Assembly (NCBI RefSeq): GCF_018777385.1
Contig: NZ_JAFJYB010000002.1
Span: 310,001 to 374,000, forward strand
Length of the DNA: 64,000 bases
Direction of reading: 5' to 3'
DNA from: Candidatus Symbiopectobacterium endolongispinus
Lineage (GTDB): Bacteria; Pseudomonadota; Gammaproteobacteria; Enterobacterales; Enterobacteriaceae
A program made the translations under genes and the position numbers. How positions within the stretch are numbered: the stretch's first letter is position 1; each line of letters opens with the position of its first letter. The notes beneath the pieces were generated by a model. That model ran no database searches. It was given only the letters and a program-made list of their open reading frames with translations, and was not told the DNA's origin. Positions 20,227 to 30,301 of this stretch are shown here, piece after piece.

Positions 20227-20388
20227 ATGTTTCGTTGGGGCATTATTTTTCTGGTGATTGCGCTGATTGCAGCGACGCTGGGATTCGGTGGACTGGCAGG
20301 GACCGCAGCGGGTGCGGCCAAAATTGTCTTCATTGTCGGGATCATTCTGTTTCTGGTCAGTCTGTTCGCGGGACGTAAGCGACCTTAG
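20227..20388 (+). CDS. ytjA: UPF0391 small membrane protein YtjA
   Basis: A 53-aa protein starting [18 protein letters not shown], with two hydrophobic segments (residues 4-22 and 30-48) and a GRKRP tail, the hallmark of the YtjA/UPF0391 family. It is intact, with AAGGATAGCGT as ribosome site. In E. coli ytjA also follows osmY, so the order is conserved. The role is not well defined; the family consists of small inner-membrane proteins often associated with stress. Confidence 0.92.
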   Translation: MFRWGIIFLVIALIAATLGFGGLAGTAAGAAKIVFIVGIILFLVSLFAGRKRP

Positions 20389-20391
20389 CTA

Positions 20392-20592
20392 TATACGTCA
20401 TACTTCAAGTTACTGGTGCGTTGGCTGCGTTTGTTATTCGGCCCATCTCTGGGCCTCACCCCTTACGAGGCCGCCGCCAGCGGCGTTCAAATCTGCTTCC
20501 GGCAGATTTGTCACCTGAATCACTTACCTGAGTAAGCTCATCGGGATTCCTTCACTTGCCGCTTTCCTGTAACTCGAATTATTTAGGGTATA
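20392..20592 (+). repeat. Dispersed MITE-like repeat, copy 1
   Basis: A 201-bp element with imperfect terminal inverted repeats: TATACGTCATACTTCAAG at the left and CGAATTATTTAGGGTATA at the right. It contains CACTTACCTGAGTAAGCTC. It shares ends and the centre-right part with the shorter copy at 61456-61581. It lies directly after ytjA, where E. coli has yjjU. It encodes no protein. Confidence 0.8.
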
Positions 20593-20757
20593 GACGCACT
20601 CACAATCGCCATTTATCTGAAATTTTAGTCTGCGCACGGGGTGTTAACGAAAATCAATCTGAACCATAATAAGATTGTCATCGTCACCCCGCATACTGTT
20701 TGCGATGCTTGCTGAACGTTGGTGTGATTACGGTGCGGTTTGTTCGGTAGGTTCGTG

Positions 20758-20970
20758 ATGAATAGCGATATCGTGGTAGGTCGACGGAAGCAGTTGAGAG
20801 GGAACTTCTGGGCGCTGTGGGCCGAGTGGTTTGACAGCGATTGTGTCTGGCTGGAAAGTAACAATGATTATCTTGCCGGCATCTTGCAGGAAGATTACGG
20901 CCTGCAAGAGGGCGATGACGTGTCGGATGCCGCTGTGCAGGCGGGAAAAGGTTCGGCAACGCTGCACTGA
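20758..20970 (+). CDS. CsbD-like small stress protein, divergent
   Basis: A 70-aa frame from ATG 20758. Residues 1-50 follow the CsbD (general stress protein) pattern: GRRKQLRGNFWALWAEWFDS, then a second half with NNDYLAGILQEDYGL in place of the family's DQLVGKLQERYG. Charged residues of the family are replaced and the tail is extended. It may be a functional diverged copy or a decaying one; there is no stop or frameshift. The resemblance is from memory of the family pattern. Confidence 0.5.
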   Translation: MNSDIVVGRRKQLRGNFWALWAEWFDSDCVWLESNNDYLAGILQEDYGLQEGDDVSDAAVQAGKGSATLH

Positions 20971-21037
20971 TTTAACGCTGTACTGATTTTACGTTGCACT
21001 TATTTAACGTTGCGCTAAGGCCGCGTTATACTAAGGC

Positions 21038-21897
21038 ATGGATCATTTCCCCAGACCGTTTTCCTTTATAGATACTCATTTATAGATACTCATTGTCACT
21101 TTGATTTTACGCCGTTGAGCGAAAATGAAGTGGCAAGTATTGCGCTCGCCGCAACGGCAGGGATAACGCATATTCTTGTGCCTGCGGTTGAGTCCCGCTA
21201 TTTTGCACGCATCATTGCGCTTTCTCAAACTCACCCAGCGCTCTTTGCTGCGCTTGGCCTGCATCCACTCTATGTTGCTCATCATCAGGACAGCGATCTG
21301 GATCTGCTTGAACAGCAGCTACGCCAACGCGATGACAGACTGATCGCGGTAGGGGAAATTGGGCTGGATCTGTATATGGCCGAGCCTCGTTTCGAACGCC
21401 AATGTGAACTTTTGGAAGCGCAACTGGCGCTGGCGAAGCGCTATGACTTGCCGGTGATGCTGCACTCGCGACACACTCACGATCGTTTGGCGCAGTTATT
21501 ACGCCGTATCGATGTGCCGCGTAAAGGCGTGGCGCACGGTTTTGCCGGCAGCGAGCAGCAAGCGCTGGTCTTTATCAAATTGGGTTACCGCATTGGCGTC
21601 GGTGGCACCATCACTTATCCACGCGCCAATAAAACTCGTCAGGCGATTTCTCGCCTGCCTCTCGATAGCCTGTTGCTGGAAACCGATGCGCCCGATATGC
21701 CGCTTAATGGTTTTCAGGGACAACCCAATCGCCCAGAGCGCGCGGCCAATGTGTTTCATACCCTGTGTGAGCTGTGCTCAGAGCCGCCGGAAGTGATCGC
21801 AGACGCGTTGTATCGCAACACCTTTCGCCTGTTTACCTTGCCCGGCATTGACGCCAATGGTGGGGTAGCAAACGCCGTTTCTCAAAGCGAGAAATAG
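21038..21897 (+). pseudogene. yjjV: TatD-family metal-dependent hydrolase YjjV, 14-bp duplication
   Basis: TatD/YjjV proteins are metal-dependent hydrolases (nuclease/deacylase family). ATG at 21038 starts MDHFPRPFSFIDTH and then meets TAG inside an exact 14-bp tandem duplication (21067-21080 and 21081-21094). Removing one copy gives FIDTHCHFDF, the metal-binding HxH motif. The remainder from 21115 is intact: GEIGLDLYMAEPRF, HSRHTHDRL, HGFAGS, and DAPDMPLNGFQGQPNRPE. A late restart from TTG 21115 would lack the HxH ligands, so an active enzyme is unlikely. Confidence 0.9.
21067..21094 (+). repeat. 14-bp tandem duplication in yjjV
   Basis: TTTATAGATACTCA is present twice head to tail, exactly where the metal-binding motif codons are split. 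Confidence 0.9.
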
Positions 21898-22211
21898 CAA
21901 CACCTTATCGCTACTCTCATTAATAGTGCAAAAAATCGACGCTCTGCACCGTTATCGATCTTCTTCCCTGCACCGCTACATCGCGCGGTTGCTTGCAAAC
22001 GCGTTGCGCTCATGGCTAATGGATAGCGATTTATTATTGCTCAATGCGCAACAACGGCAGCAGCGCGGCGGTTTCTAGCTTTGAGAAAGCAACTGTCTTA
22101 AATCAGTAACAAGCTGGTAACCCGGTTGGCGTCACTCTTGCAAAAACACCATGAACCAGGATGAACGATGATCCTTGTATTCCTCCTTTTATTCATGGTG
22201 TGGAGAGTAAC
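21898..22211. other. Noncoding interval between yjjV and peptide transporter
   Basis: 314 bp without a supportable gene. It presumably contains the promoter of the downstream transporter operon; a usable GGAG stands 6 bp before the ATG at 22212. I see no recognisable operator. Confidence 0.5.
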
Positions 22212-23626
22212 ATGACGCGTTTACTTGCAAGACGGCTACAACAATACGTGTTCACGGCAGTGCTGATGGGAATGGCCGCCCAAAGTTACGCCGGGAAAGC
22301 CAATGATACGTTGGTCTATGCCTCTGACAGTGAGATAGAAAATGTCAGCCCCTATCACAATACCATGCGGGAAGGCGTTACTTTAGCCCATCTGGTGTGG
22401 AGCAACCTGGTTTACCGCGATCCGAAAACCGGTGAATACAAACCGGAACTGGCTACCGATTGGCAGTGGGAATCTCCGACTGCATTACTGATGCATTTAC
22501 GCCAAGGGGTCAAATTTCACAATGGCTATAATTTCACGGCGGATGACGTCGTCTATACCTTCGGACATATTGCTGGACCGAATACCGACTCGGTAGTACC
22601 GCAAAGCGTCAACTGGATTGCGCGCACCGAAAAGGTGGATGACTACACGGTCCTCCTGCATTTAGCCAAGCCTTTCCCGGCGGCGTTGGAGTATCTGTCC
22701 GGCCCGACACCTATCTTTCCGGCGAAGTATTTCCAGAACGTGAAGCTGGCGGGCTTTAGCCGTGCGCCGATCGGCACCGGCCCGTATAAGGTGGTGCAGG
22801 TGATCCCCGGCCAGGGGGTCACCATGGAGAAAAACCCCGATTACTTCAAAGAGAGTCCCCTTGGTCAGCCCAAGATCGGCAAGCTAAATTTCGTGGTGAT
22901 CCGTGACCCGGAAACCCTTCTGGCACAGTTGATGACCGGGCAGGTGGATTGGATTTGGCGCGTGCCTTCCGATCAGACCGAGGCGTTGTCTTCCATGCCA
23001 AATCTCGCCGTGAAAAGCGGTGAAACCATGCGCGTCGGCTTTGTGGCGATGAGCATTCACAGCGATTCGGCGGAAGGAAAGCCCTTTCAGGATGTGCGAG
23101 TGCGCCAGGCGGTGAATTACGCCATCGATCGCCAAAGCATGGTGACAAATCTGGTGAAAGGCGGCAGTAAACCGGTTTACACCGCCTGTTTCCGTGAGCA
23201 AGTGGCATGCGATGCCAGCAAGGTGATCAATTACCCGTTTGATCGGCAAAAAGCCAAACAGCTGTTGGCGGAAGCGGGTTATCCCAACGGGTTTGATACG
23301 GATATCTGGGCCTACCGTGAGCGCGATTACACAGAAGCGATTACGCAGAAGCGATTATCGGCTATCTGCGTCAGGTTGGCATTCGTGCTCGACTGCATTA
23401 CGTGCAGTTTCCGGTGATGGCGGACGCGTTGATTTCCGGCAAAGCGCCAATGGCGTTCAATACCTGGGGCTCGTTCTCGATTAACGACGCTACCGCGTTC
23501 ACCACGCCGTACTTTGGTGGCAAGGGTAATGACATCTGGAAGGATCCCGAGGTGACCAATACCTTGCTGAAGGCCGATGAAACCATCAATACCCAGGATC
23601 GTGCTGCGCTGTATGCCACTGCGTTG
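22212..23626 (+). pseudogene. Periplasmic peptide-binding protein of ABC transporter, frameshifted and truncated
   Basis: This is an SBP family 5 (DppA/OppA-like) protein. The signal peptide (RRLQQYVFTAVLMGMAAQ) is followed by the typical ENVSPYHNTMREG, KFHNGYNFTADDVVYTF and GTGPYKV motifs. At 23325-23352 a 14-bp tandem duplication with one mismatch breaks the frame. The next part ([18 protein letters not shown]) continues in the shifted frame up to about 23626. There the C-terminal lobe is missing and sequence jumps into a permease. Both lesions destroy the receptor. The start is ATG 22212; an in-frame ATG at 22161 would hide the signal peptide. Confidence 0.88.
23325..23352 (+). repeat. 14-bp tandem duplication in peptide-binding gene
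   Basis: GATTACACAGAAGC is followed by GATTACGCAGAAGC, one mismatch. Removing one copy restores the frame. Confidence 0.85.
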
Positions 23627-23812
23627 GGCTACTACTCCATGCCATCCCTGATGCGGCTTACCCGTTCCGGCATGCTGAACGTGCTGAACGCTGACTATAT
23701 CCGCACCGCGCGTGCCAAGGGACTGAGTGGTTTTCACGTCATCGTCAAACACGGTTTGCGCAATGCCATTATTCCCGTAGTCGCGCTGGCGATGGTGGAA
23801 CTGGACTTTATG
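23627..23812 (+). pseudogene. Remnant of first peptide ABC permease (DppB-like)
   Basis: Only about 60 C-terminal codons survive, fused in frame to the binding-protein remnant. They contain the conserved [20 protein letters not shown] stretch, the EAA-type loop that contacts the ATPase in DppB/OppB permeases. All upstream membrane segments and the final helices are deleted. It arose from a deletion between binding protein and permease genes; a second deletion follows before the next permease. Confidence 0.8.
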
Positions 23813-23813
23813 T

Positions 23814-24545
23814 TATGCGCAGGATGTCAGCCGACGTCTGATCCCGCCGGTCTGGTATGAGAAGGGCAGTTGGGAGCACATCCTGGGCACCGATAAGCTG
23901 GGGCGCGACTACTTAAGTCGCCTTCTGTTTGGTGCGCGGGTCTCATTACTGATTGGGCTGGCCGCCGCCGCACTGGCGGGCGTTATTGGCATCACGCTGG
24001 GTGTGGTCGCAGGCTACTTCGGCGGGCGTGTGGACGCGGTGGTGGGTTATCTGCTGGCGGTGCGCCTCTCAATGCCGGTGATTTTGGTGGCGCTGGCGAT
24101 GGCATCGCTGGTGGGGGGCTCGGTAAAAGTGGTGATTCTGTTGCTCGGGTTACTACTGTGGGATCGCTTTCTGATCGTCTCGCGCTCCGTAACCCGCCAA
24201 CTGCGAGAAGAGGGGTTTGTCGCTGCGGCGAAAACGCTAGGGGCATCGTCAGCTTTCATCATGGTGCGGGAAATTCTGCCCAATTTGCTGGGGCCGCTGA
24301 AGGTGGTGGCAACGCTTGAGATTGCCCACGCCATTTTGCTGGAAGCCACGCTCTCCTTTTTGGGGCTCGGGGTACAACCGCCGATGCCCTCCTGGGGATT
24401 GATGGTGGCAGAAGGTAAAGCCTACATGTTCTTTCAGCCCTGGGTGATTTTGATCCCCGGCATTGTGCTGGCGGTGGTGGTGCTCGGCATCAACCTGGTG
24501 GGTGATGGCTTGCGCGATATCACCGCTGTAGACGGGCGTAACTGA
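23814..24545 (+). pseudogene. Second peptide ABC permease (DppC-like), 5'-truncated
   Basis: An open frame from about 23814 begins with the periplasmic part [17 protein letters not shown] and LGTDKLGRDYLSRLLFGAR, both typical of DppC/OppC. Five hydrophobic segments and the EAA loop (EGFVAAAKTLGASSAFI) are intact to the end (NLVGDGLRDITAVDGRN). The N-terminal cytoplasmic region and first membrane helix are missing because the previous deletion ended inside the gene. No proper start codon is visible. Confidence 0.82.
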
Positions 24546-24555
24546 GGAGGTTGCC

Positions 24556-25371
24556 ATGAGTCAGGATAGCTTGTTGGATGTCAAAGACCTGCGCGTTGAT
24601 CTTCCCACGGTGCGCGGTATTGATTTCTCAGTGCGTAAAGGCGAGATGTGGTGTCTGGTGGGCGAGTCTGGGTGCGGTAAATCCATGACATCGCTGAATC
24701 CCTCCTGCACGTTGGGCGAACAGCTATGCGAGACGCTGCACGCGCACCGTAAGGTGACGCCAACCCAGGCAAGAGAGCGCGCGCTCTATTTAATGGAACG
24801 GGTCGGTATCCCGCAGGCTGGGGATCGTCTGCGGCAGTATCCGCATCAGCTGTCGGGAGGATTGCGTCAACGTATCATGATTGCTATGGCGCTGATGTGT
24901 GAGCCGGAGCTGATCATCGCGGATGAGCCGACCACGGCGCTGGATGTGACTATTCAGGCGCAGATCCTGCGCATGTTGCGCGAATTGCAACAGGAACTGG
25001 GTACCGCGGTGATTTTCATCACTCACGATCTTGGCGTGGTCGCACGTATCGCCGATCGTGTTGCGGTGATGTATGCCGGCCAGATTGTTGAGACCGCTCC
25101 GGTGAAAGAGTTGTTTGGGCATCCGCAACATCCTTATACCAAACGACTGATGTCATGCATCCCGGTACGTGGAAAAACCGTTCCGGGCCAGTTGTTACAG
25201 GCGATCCCCGGCGTCGTGCCGAGCCTTATCGGTGTGCAGCAAGGGTGTGCGTTCCGCAATCGTTGCCCCAGCGCGCAGGCTTGTTGTAGCGAAAACCCGC
25301 CTTATGTTGCGGTGACACCGCAGCAGCACGTGCGCTGTGTTCAGGCACAAGCCTGGGAGGATGTGGCATGA
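24556..25371 (+). pseudogene. Peptide ABC transporter ATPase (DppD-like) with in-frame core deletion
   Basis: The 271-aa frame is continuous, but the family normally has about 325-330 aa. Walker A (GESGCGKS) is followed directly by MTSLNPSCTLGEQ, which normally lies some 60 residues later, after the Q-loop. The deletion therefore removes the Q-loop and the helix after Walker A. Signature LSGGLRQR, Walker B LIIADEPTTALD and the C-terminal oligopeptide domain with CAFRNRCPSA are present. ATG 24556 has GAGGAGG upstream. The product should be unable to couple ATP hydrolysis although it looks like an intact gene. Confidence 0.85.
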
Positions 25372-26249
25372 ACGAAACGGTAACGGCGTTTGGCGCGGTA
25401 CAACCTGCCCCCTATATTCCCGGCAATGACGATCTGGCGCTTGAGCTTTGCGCGCTGAGCCGCGAATTTTGTCTTAATCGCGGGATGTTTGTGCGGCCCG
25501 GTATCTTTACCGCCGTCAATAATGTCTCTTTACGCGTGCGGCGCGGCGAAACCCTTGGGCTGGTGGGCGAATCCGGCTGCGGTAAAAGTACGCTGGCAAA
25601 GATGCTGCTGGGACTATTGCCACCAACCTCGGGCAACGTCCTGATCGAAGGGCGTGAAATCGATGCGGGCGATCGCAAAGCGCTGGCGACCCGCATTCAA
25701 CCGATTTTTCAGGACCCTTACTCCTCGCTGAACCCACGCCGCACGGTGGCCGATATCGCTGAAGTTGCGCTACGTCTGCATAACATCGGCACCCCGGAAA
25801 CCCGCAAACAGCGGGTGCAGGAGATGTTGGACCTGGTCGGGATGCCAACCCGAACCCACGGGCAGTATCCAGGCCAGCTTTCCGGTGGTCAGCGCCAGCG
25901 CGTCGCTATCGCTCGCGCGCTGATCATGCGCCCGGCAATTCTCATCTGCGATGAGCCAACCTCGGCGCTGGATGTGTCGGTTCAGGCGCAAATCCTCAAT
26001 CTGCTGATGACGCTCAAGCAGGAACTCGGTCTGACTTATCTGTTTATCAGCCATAACCTGGCGGTGGTGGAGCATCTGGTGGATCACGTCGCCGTGATGC
26101 GCAAAGGGGCCATCGTCGAGCAGGGGACGCGCGAGCAGATTTTCGAAACGCCGAGACACCCTTACACCCAGGCACTGCTCGCGTCGGTGTTGACGCCGGA
26201 GCCGGGGCTCGGTATTCCCGAGATTTCCTCCCATTACAGTGGATTATGA
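25368..26249 (+). CDS. Peptide ABC transporter ATPase (DppF/OppF-like)
   Basis: A 293-aa ATPase, intact, overlapping the previous stop by 4 bp (ATGA) and the next start likewise. Walker [12 protein letters not shown]-loop [11 protein letters not shown], signature [13 protein letters not shown], Walker [13 protein letters not shown] and the switch histidine ([13 protein letters not shown]) are all visible, as is the [11 protein letters not shown] motif of oligopeptide-type ATPases. It is the only undamaged component of this transporter, so it is probably an orphan on its way to decay. Confidence 0.9.
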   Translation: MNETVTAFGAVQPAPYIPGNDDLALELCALSREFCLNRGMFVRPGIFTAVNNVSLRVRRGETLGLVGESGCGKSTLAKMLLGLLPPTSGNVLIEGREIDAGDRKALATRIQPIFQDPYSSLNPRRTVADIAEVALRLHNIGTPETRKQRVQEMLDLVGMPTRTHGQYPGQLSGGQRQRVAIARALIMRPAILICDEPTSALDVSVQAQILNLLMTLKQELGLTYLFISHNLAVVEHLVDHVAVMRKGAIVEQGTREQIFETPRHPYTQALLASVLTPEPGLGIPEISSHYSGL

Positions 26250-27714
26250 CCAGAACACGGCAAAGTGAAGAAGGATGCAGGCAGATTACGCGTGAAGAAT
26301 TGATGCAAGCGGCGAGCGACTATATGGCGTCTGGTGCGTTTTTGGAAACGCTGGCGCGGCGGGTAAGCTACCCAACGGAAAGTCTGGTCGCAGAGCGAGC
26401 ACCCCAGATAATGGCCTACCTGACGGAAGAGATGGTTCCCTCGCTTCAGGCATTAGGCTTTGAGTGCCGCATTGTGGATAACCCGGTAGCGGGAAAATGG
26501 CCTTTTCTGCTGGCGCGCCGTATTGAACCCGAAGCGCCCTTTACGTTACTGACGTATGGCCATGGTGATGTGGTGCTGGGTGATGAAGCTAACTGGCTGG
26601 AATGGGTTGATCCTTGGAAAGTCACGCCGGATGGCGATCGCTGGTATGGACGCGGTACGGCGGATAACAAGGGCCAGCATACCATCAATCTGGCTGCCAT
26701 GATGCTGGTGCTGAAAGCGAAGCAAGGCCGACTTGGCTACAACCTGAAGCTGATTCTGGAAATGGGGAGGAAACCGGATCCCCCGGGCTGGATGCGCTGT
26801 ACGCACGCTATAGCGACTGGTTGGCAGAGGATTTGTTTATCGCATCTGACGGCCCGCGCGTGGTGGCCGAGCGCCCGACGCTGTTTCTGGGCTCGCGCGG
26901 GGTGTTTAACGTTGAGCTTCAGGTAAAGCTGCGCGAAAGCGCGCACCACTCTGGTAACTGGGGCGGGCTGTTGGCAAACCCCGGCATTCGTCTGGCCCAT
27001 GCATTAAGCAGCATTGTGGATGCGCGTGGACTCATTCTGGTGCCGGGATTACGCCCGGCAGTATTGCCTGAGCAGGTGCGTTATCTGCTGAGCGATATCG
27101 CTTTGGGCGCGGGGCCCAACGATCCGGCCATTGATCCTGACTGGAACGAGCCGGGCCTGACGGCAGCAGGGAAGCTCTACAGTTGGAATACCTTTGACGT
27201 GCTGGCCTTTACCACCGGCAATCCCGATAAACCCGCCCATGCCATCCCACCAGTGGCGCGGGCGCACTGCCATATGCGCTACGTGCCCGGCAGCGATGTG
27301 GATAATTTTCCGCGTTATTTGCGTGAACATTTGGATGCGCACTGGTTTGAAGATGTCACGATCGTCACCCAGGATCACTGCTTTACTGCAACGCGGCTCG
27401 ATCCCAGCGATCTCTGGGTGGCCTGGGGCGAAGCCTCAATTGCCCGGACGACGGGGAAAAAAGCCGCCATCCTGTCCAACTTTGGCGGTTGACTGCCAAA
27501 TACCTGTTTTTCCGAAACCTTAGGGCTGCCGACGTTGTGGGTGCCGCACTCTTACCCGGCTTGTAGCCATCACGCCTCTAATGAGCATTTGTTGCAATCG
27601 GTCGTACAGGAGGCGCTGCAACTGATGGCCGGTATGCTGTGGGATCTGGCAGAGCAGGGGGCGGAGGTGTGTTGCCAGCGAGAGCAGCACGCGGCTACTG
27701 CCATCGTGGCTTGA
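26246..27714 (+). pseudogene. M20-family metallopeptidase, frameshift and opal
   Basis: A zinc aminoacylase/dipeptidase-type enzyme of about 489 codons, translationally coupled to the ABC ATPase. Such pairs import and cleave peptides. Metal-site motifs YGHGDVV and GRGTADNKGQ are in the first frame. A G4 run at 26764-26767 (G5 expected) breaks the catalytic GEE motif. The rest (ETGSPGLDALYARY onward, HHSGNWGG dimerisation motif) is in the next frame. TGA at 27490 then cuts the last 74 codons (PTLWVPHSYPACSHHASNE). Confidence 0.88.
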
Positions 27715-27822
27715 TCCTATCGCTGGCAGGTGTATTCGTTTCAGAACTGTCTATTGCCTCAGCACTCGCGCGCGCTGATTTTTTGGTGCGCGCGTTGTCG
27801 TTTTTCAGCGCAAGGGGAAGCT

Positions 27823-28754
27823 ATGCACAATACCGAAATCCGTTACTTTATGGCCGTGGTGAGCACCGGTTCGCTGAGCGCCGCCAGCCAGCAGCTTTTC
27901 GTAGCGGTTTCCGCAATTAGTCGCCATATCCAACGGTTGGAAAAACGTCTGGGTATGCCGCTGTTTGAGCGCAGTGCGCGCGGTATGGTGCTCAATGATG
28001 CCGGGCAAATTCTGGCAAACCATGTCAGACGCAGCATGGCGGATATGAAGCTGGCGATCGCTGAATTAGAAGGCCTCAAATCTCGGCAGCAAACCCCGAT
28101 TCGCGTGGTGTGTACCGATGGCCTGGCGTTGAATCTGGTGCCACTGTTGCTGGCGCGTTTTCGCCAGTTGCACCCTGAAGTTAATTTCCACCTGATTGTC
28201 GGTAGCGGCCAGCAGGTGCCGGAGTGGGTGCGGCACGGTGAAGGGGATGTGGCGATTAAGTTTAGCCTGGCGGCGGAGCCGGGGGTTGATGTCATCGCCT
28301 CGTTTCCCGCACCGGTTACCGCATTTATGCATCGAGAGCACCCGCTGGCGACGCGCGATTTCGCTTTGTCCGATCTGAATGCCTATCCGTTGGTGTTGCC
28401 GGATCAAACCGCCAACATCCGGCAACTGTTCGATCTGTGCTGCCGAATGAACAGCGTATTTATCGAACCGGTGTTTACCAGCAACCAATTTTCTGCAGTA
28501 TTCGGCTACGTGCGTAACGATCGCGACGCTATCGGTATCTGTAGCCATTTTTCGGTGATGGGGCACATGTTCAACGACTAGCTTCAGATCCGCTGCGTTA
28601 ACGTCGAACCATTGGGGCAACGTATGCTACAAATTCAGACCGAAATCGGGCGTCCCCGAACCGCGCTGCTGGCAAGTTTTTTCAGTTTCTCAAGCAAACG
28701 CTGACAGAAATGGACAGCCAATTGCGGCAGCGCTATGGGATGACTGAACACTAA
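27823..28754 (+). pseudogene. LysR-family regulator, amber plus frameshift near C-terminus
   Basis: ATG 27823 (MHNTEIRYFMAVVSTGSLSA) starts a LysR protein: winged helix residues 1-62 (AASQQLFVAVSAISRHI), then the inducer-binding domain. TAG at 28579 truncates after residue 252. The expected rest (RMLQIQTEIGRPRTALLA) follows in frame, and a T6 run (T7 expected) near 28679 shifts the last 24 codons, which end at TAA 28752. The DNA-binding domain is intact, so the truncated protein could still bind DNA. It probably regulated the peptide transporter/peptidase operon upstream. Confidence 0.82.
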
Positions 28755-29035
28755 AAAATCGAATTAATTTTATTTCTTTATTTTTATTTTTTGTGGTTTT
28801 TTTTCATTCTTGATAATGATTATTTGTGTTTTTTATTGTCGAAAATTGAATTGATAACGCAATTTAAATTCATCATTAATTTGTTAGTCTGTTTTTACGG
28901 CGTGAGGATATTTCCGAAGAAATAGCCATCTCCCGTTTTCCTAATGCCACTTTATTTTGGAGCTTGATGATTAGATTGGCCCCTTAGATCTCCAGACAGA
29001 TAGACACTCTTAAAATAAGAGGTAGTCTAAAAACT

Positions 29036-29430
29036 ATGTTTAATACCGGTCACAACGAAAAAATGATCTCAGTTCTGTCAGGGCCTGAACGCCGCCATCG
29101 GCGTACCGCTCAGGAAAAAATCGCTATTGTTCAGCAGACTATGGAGCCCAAGATGACAGTATCTCACGTGGCTCGCCTGCACGGCATCAATCCTAATCAG
29201 GTAGTTACTTGGCGCCGGCAGTATCAGAATGGCAGCTTCACTGCTGTCAGTGCCTCAGAAGAAGTGGTTCCGGCCTCTGCACTCACTGCTGCCATGAAGC
29301 AGATTAAAGAGCTGCAACGGCTGCTGGGGAAAAAACGATGGAGGTTGAGCTCCTCAAAGAAGCCGTGGAGTACGGCCGGGCAAAAAAATGGATAGCGCAC
29401 GCGCCCTTGCTGCCCGGGGATTCGGACTGA
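29036..29430 (+). pseudogene. IS2-type orfA (InsC-like DNA-binding protein), frameshifted
   Basis: A leucine-zipper/helix-turn-helix regulator of transposition. [20 protein letters not shown] and [16 protein letters not shown] match IS2 OrfA. After GKK an A6 run (29330-29335) stands where A7 is needed. The genuine end ([20 protein letters not shown] and on to TGA 29428) is in the -1 frame. The second A run (AAAAAATGG, near 29385) is the usual site of programmed -1 frameshifting to make OrfAB. With the first frame already lost, fusion transposase production is doubtful. Confidence 0.8.
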
Positions 29431-30263
29431 CACAGGTCAGCCGCGCTCTTAATGTGTCGCGTGCGCAGTTATCGGTTTATCTTCTAAGCTCTGCCGAGTG
29501 GCAGGATCGCCGACAGAAGCCTAACCACAACGATGCTGAGCTTATCAGCAGAATACGGCATCATACTGCTGAATTGCCGACCTATGGCTACAGACGAGTC
29601 TGGGCATTACTGCGTGATGAAAGCCAGCAGGATAGGCTTGCGATAGTTAATGCCAAAAGGGTCTACAGAGTAATGCGCGACAATCATCTGTTGCTGGATA
29701 GAAAGGGCGTTACTAAAGAGCAGCGAAGTCACAACGGCAGGGTTGCGGTTGCTGAAAGTAACCTCAGGTGGTGCTCGGATGGCTTCGAGTTCAACTGCGA
29801 TAATGGCGATAAGCTGCGTGTCACGTTCGCGCTTGACTGTTGTGACCGTGAGGCGCTGGACTGTATAGCGACAAATGGCGGGTACACCAGTGAAATCGTG
29901 ATGGATGTGATGGTAAACAGCGTCAGTAAGCGGTTCGGAAATGGGCTTCCAGAGGTCCCCATCGAGTTCCTGAGCGATAACGGCTCCTGTTACACAGCGA
30001 AGGAAACGAGGGCGTTCGGTCATCTATTGAATCTTGAAACGAGGACAACGGCAGTGAGGAGTCCACAAAGCAATGGAATGGCTGAGAGCTTCGTGAAGAC
30101 GATGAAGCGCGACTATATCAGTATAATGCCCAAACCGAATCAGCAAGTGGCATTGAAAAACCTGGCTATCGCGTTCGAGCACTATAACGAGAAGCATCCA
30201 CACAACGCGCTGGGGTATCGCTCACCACGAGAGTATCGTCGCCAGCGAGAATCGCTAACTTAA
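29388..30263 (+). CDS. IS2-type orfB (InsD-like transposase, DDE domain)
   Basis: 291 aa, intact, overlapping orfA. The frame starts [20 protein letters not shown]. It has the HTH_21 region ([16 protein letters not shown]) and the rve integrase core with the DDE residues in [19 protein letters not shown] and [11 protein letters not shown]. Active transposase normally requires OrfA-OrfB fusion by frameshifting; the orfA lesion suggests this copy is not autonomous. Confidence 0.9.
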   Translation: MDSARALAARGFGLTQVSRALNVSRAQLSVYLLSSAEWQDRRQKPNHNDAELISRIRHHTAELPTYGYRRVWALLRDESQQDRLAIVNAKRVYRVMRDNHLLLDRKGVTKEQRSHNGRVAVAESNLRWCSDGFEFNCDNGDKLRVTFALDCCDREALDCIATNGGYTSEIVMDVMVNSVSKRFGNGLPEVPIEFLSDNGSCYTAKETRAFGHLLNLETRTTAVRSPQSNGMAESFVKTMKRDYISIMPKPNQQVALKNLAIAFEHYNEKHPHNALGYRSPREYRRQRESLT

Positions 30264-30301
30264 GAGTGATCTTGCGTCTGGAAATATAGGGGCAAATCCA
30301 G

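Larger units (their letters stand above)
28972..30300 (+). mobile_element. IS2-like insertion sequence (IS3 family), no target duplication
   Basis: The element is 1,329 bp. The left end TAGATTGGCCCCTTAGATCT and the right end, which reads TGGATTTGCCCCTATATTTC on the other strand, are the IS2-type terminal repeats. It contains overlapping orfA and orfB. IS2 normally makes a 5-bp target duplication, but the flanks differ (ATGAT left, GCACC right). The right flank enters a sensor kinase gene already in mid-protein, so flanking DNA was deleted after or during insertion. Confidence 0.88.
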
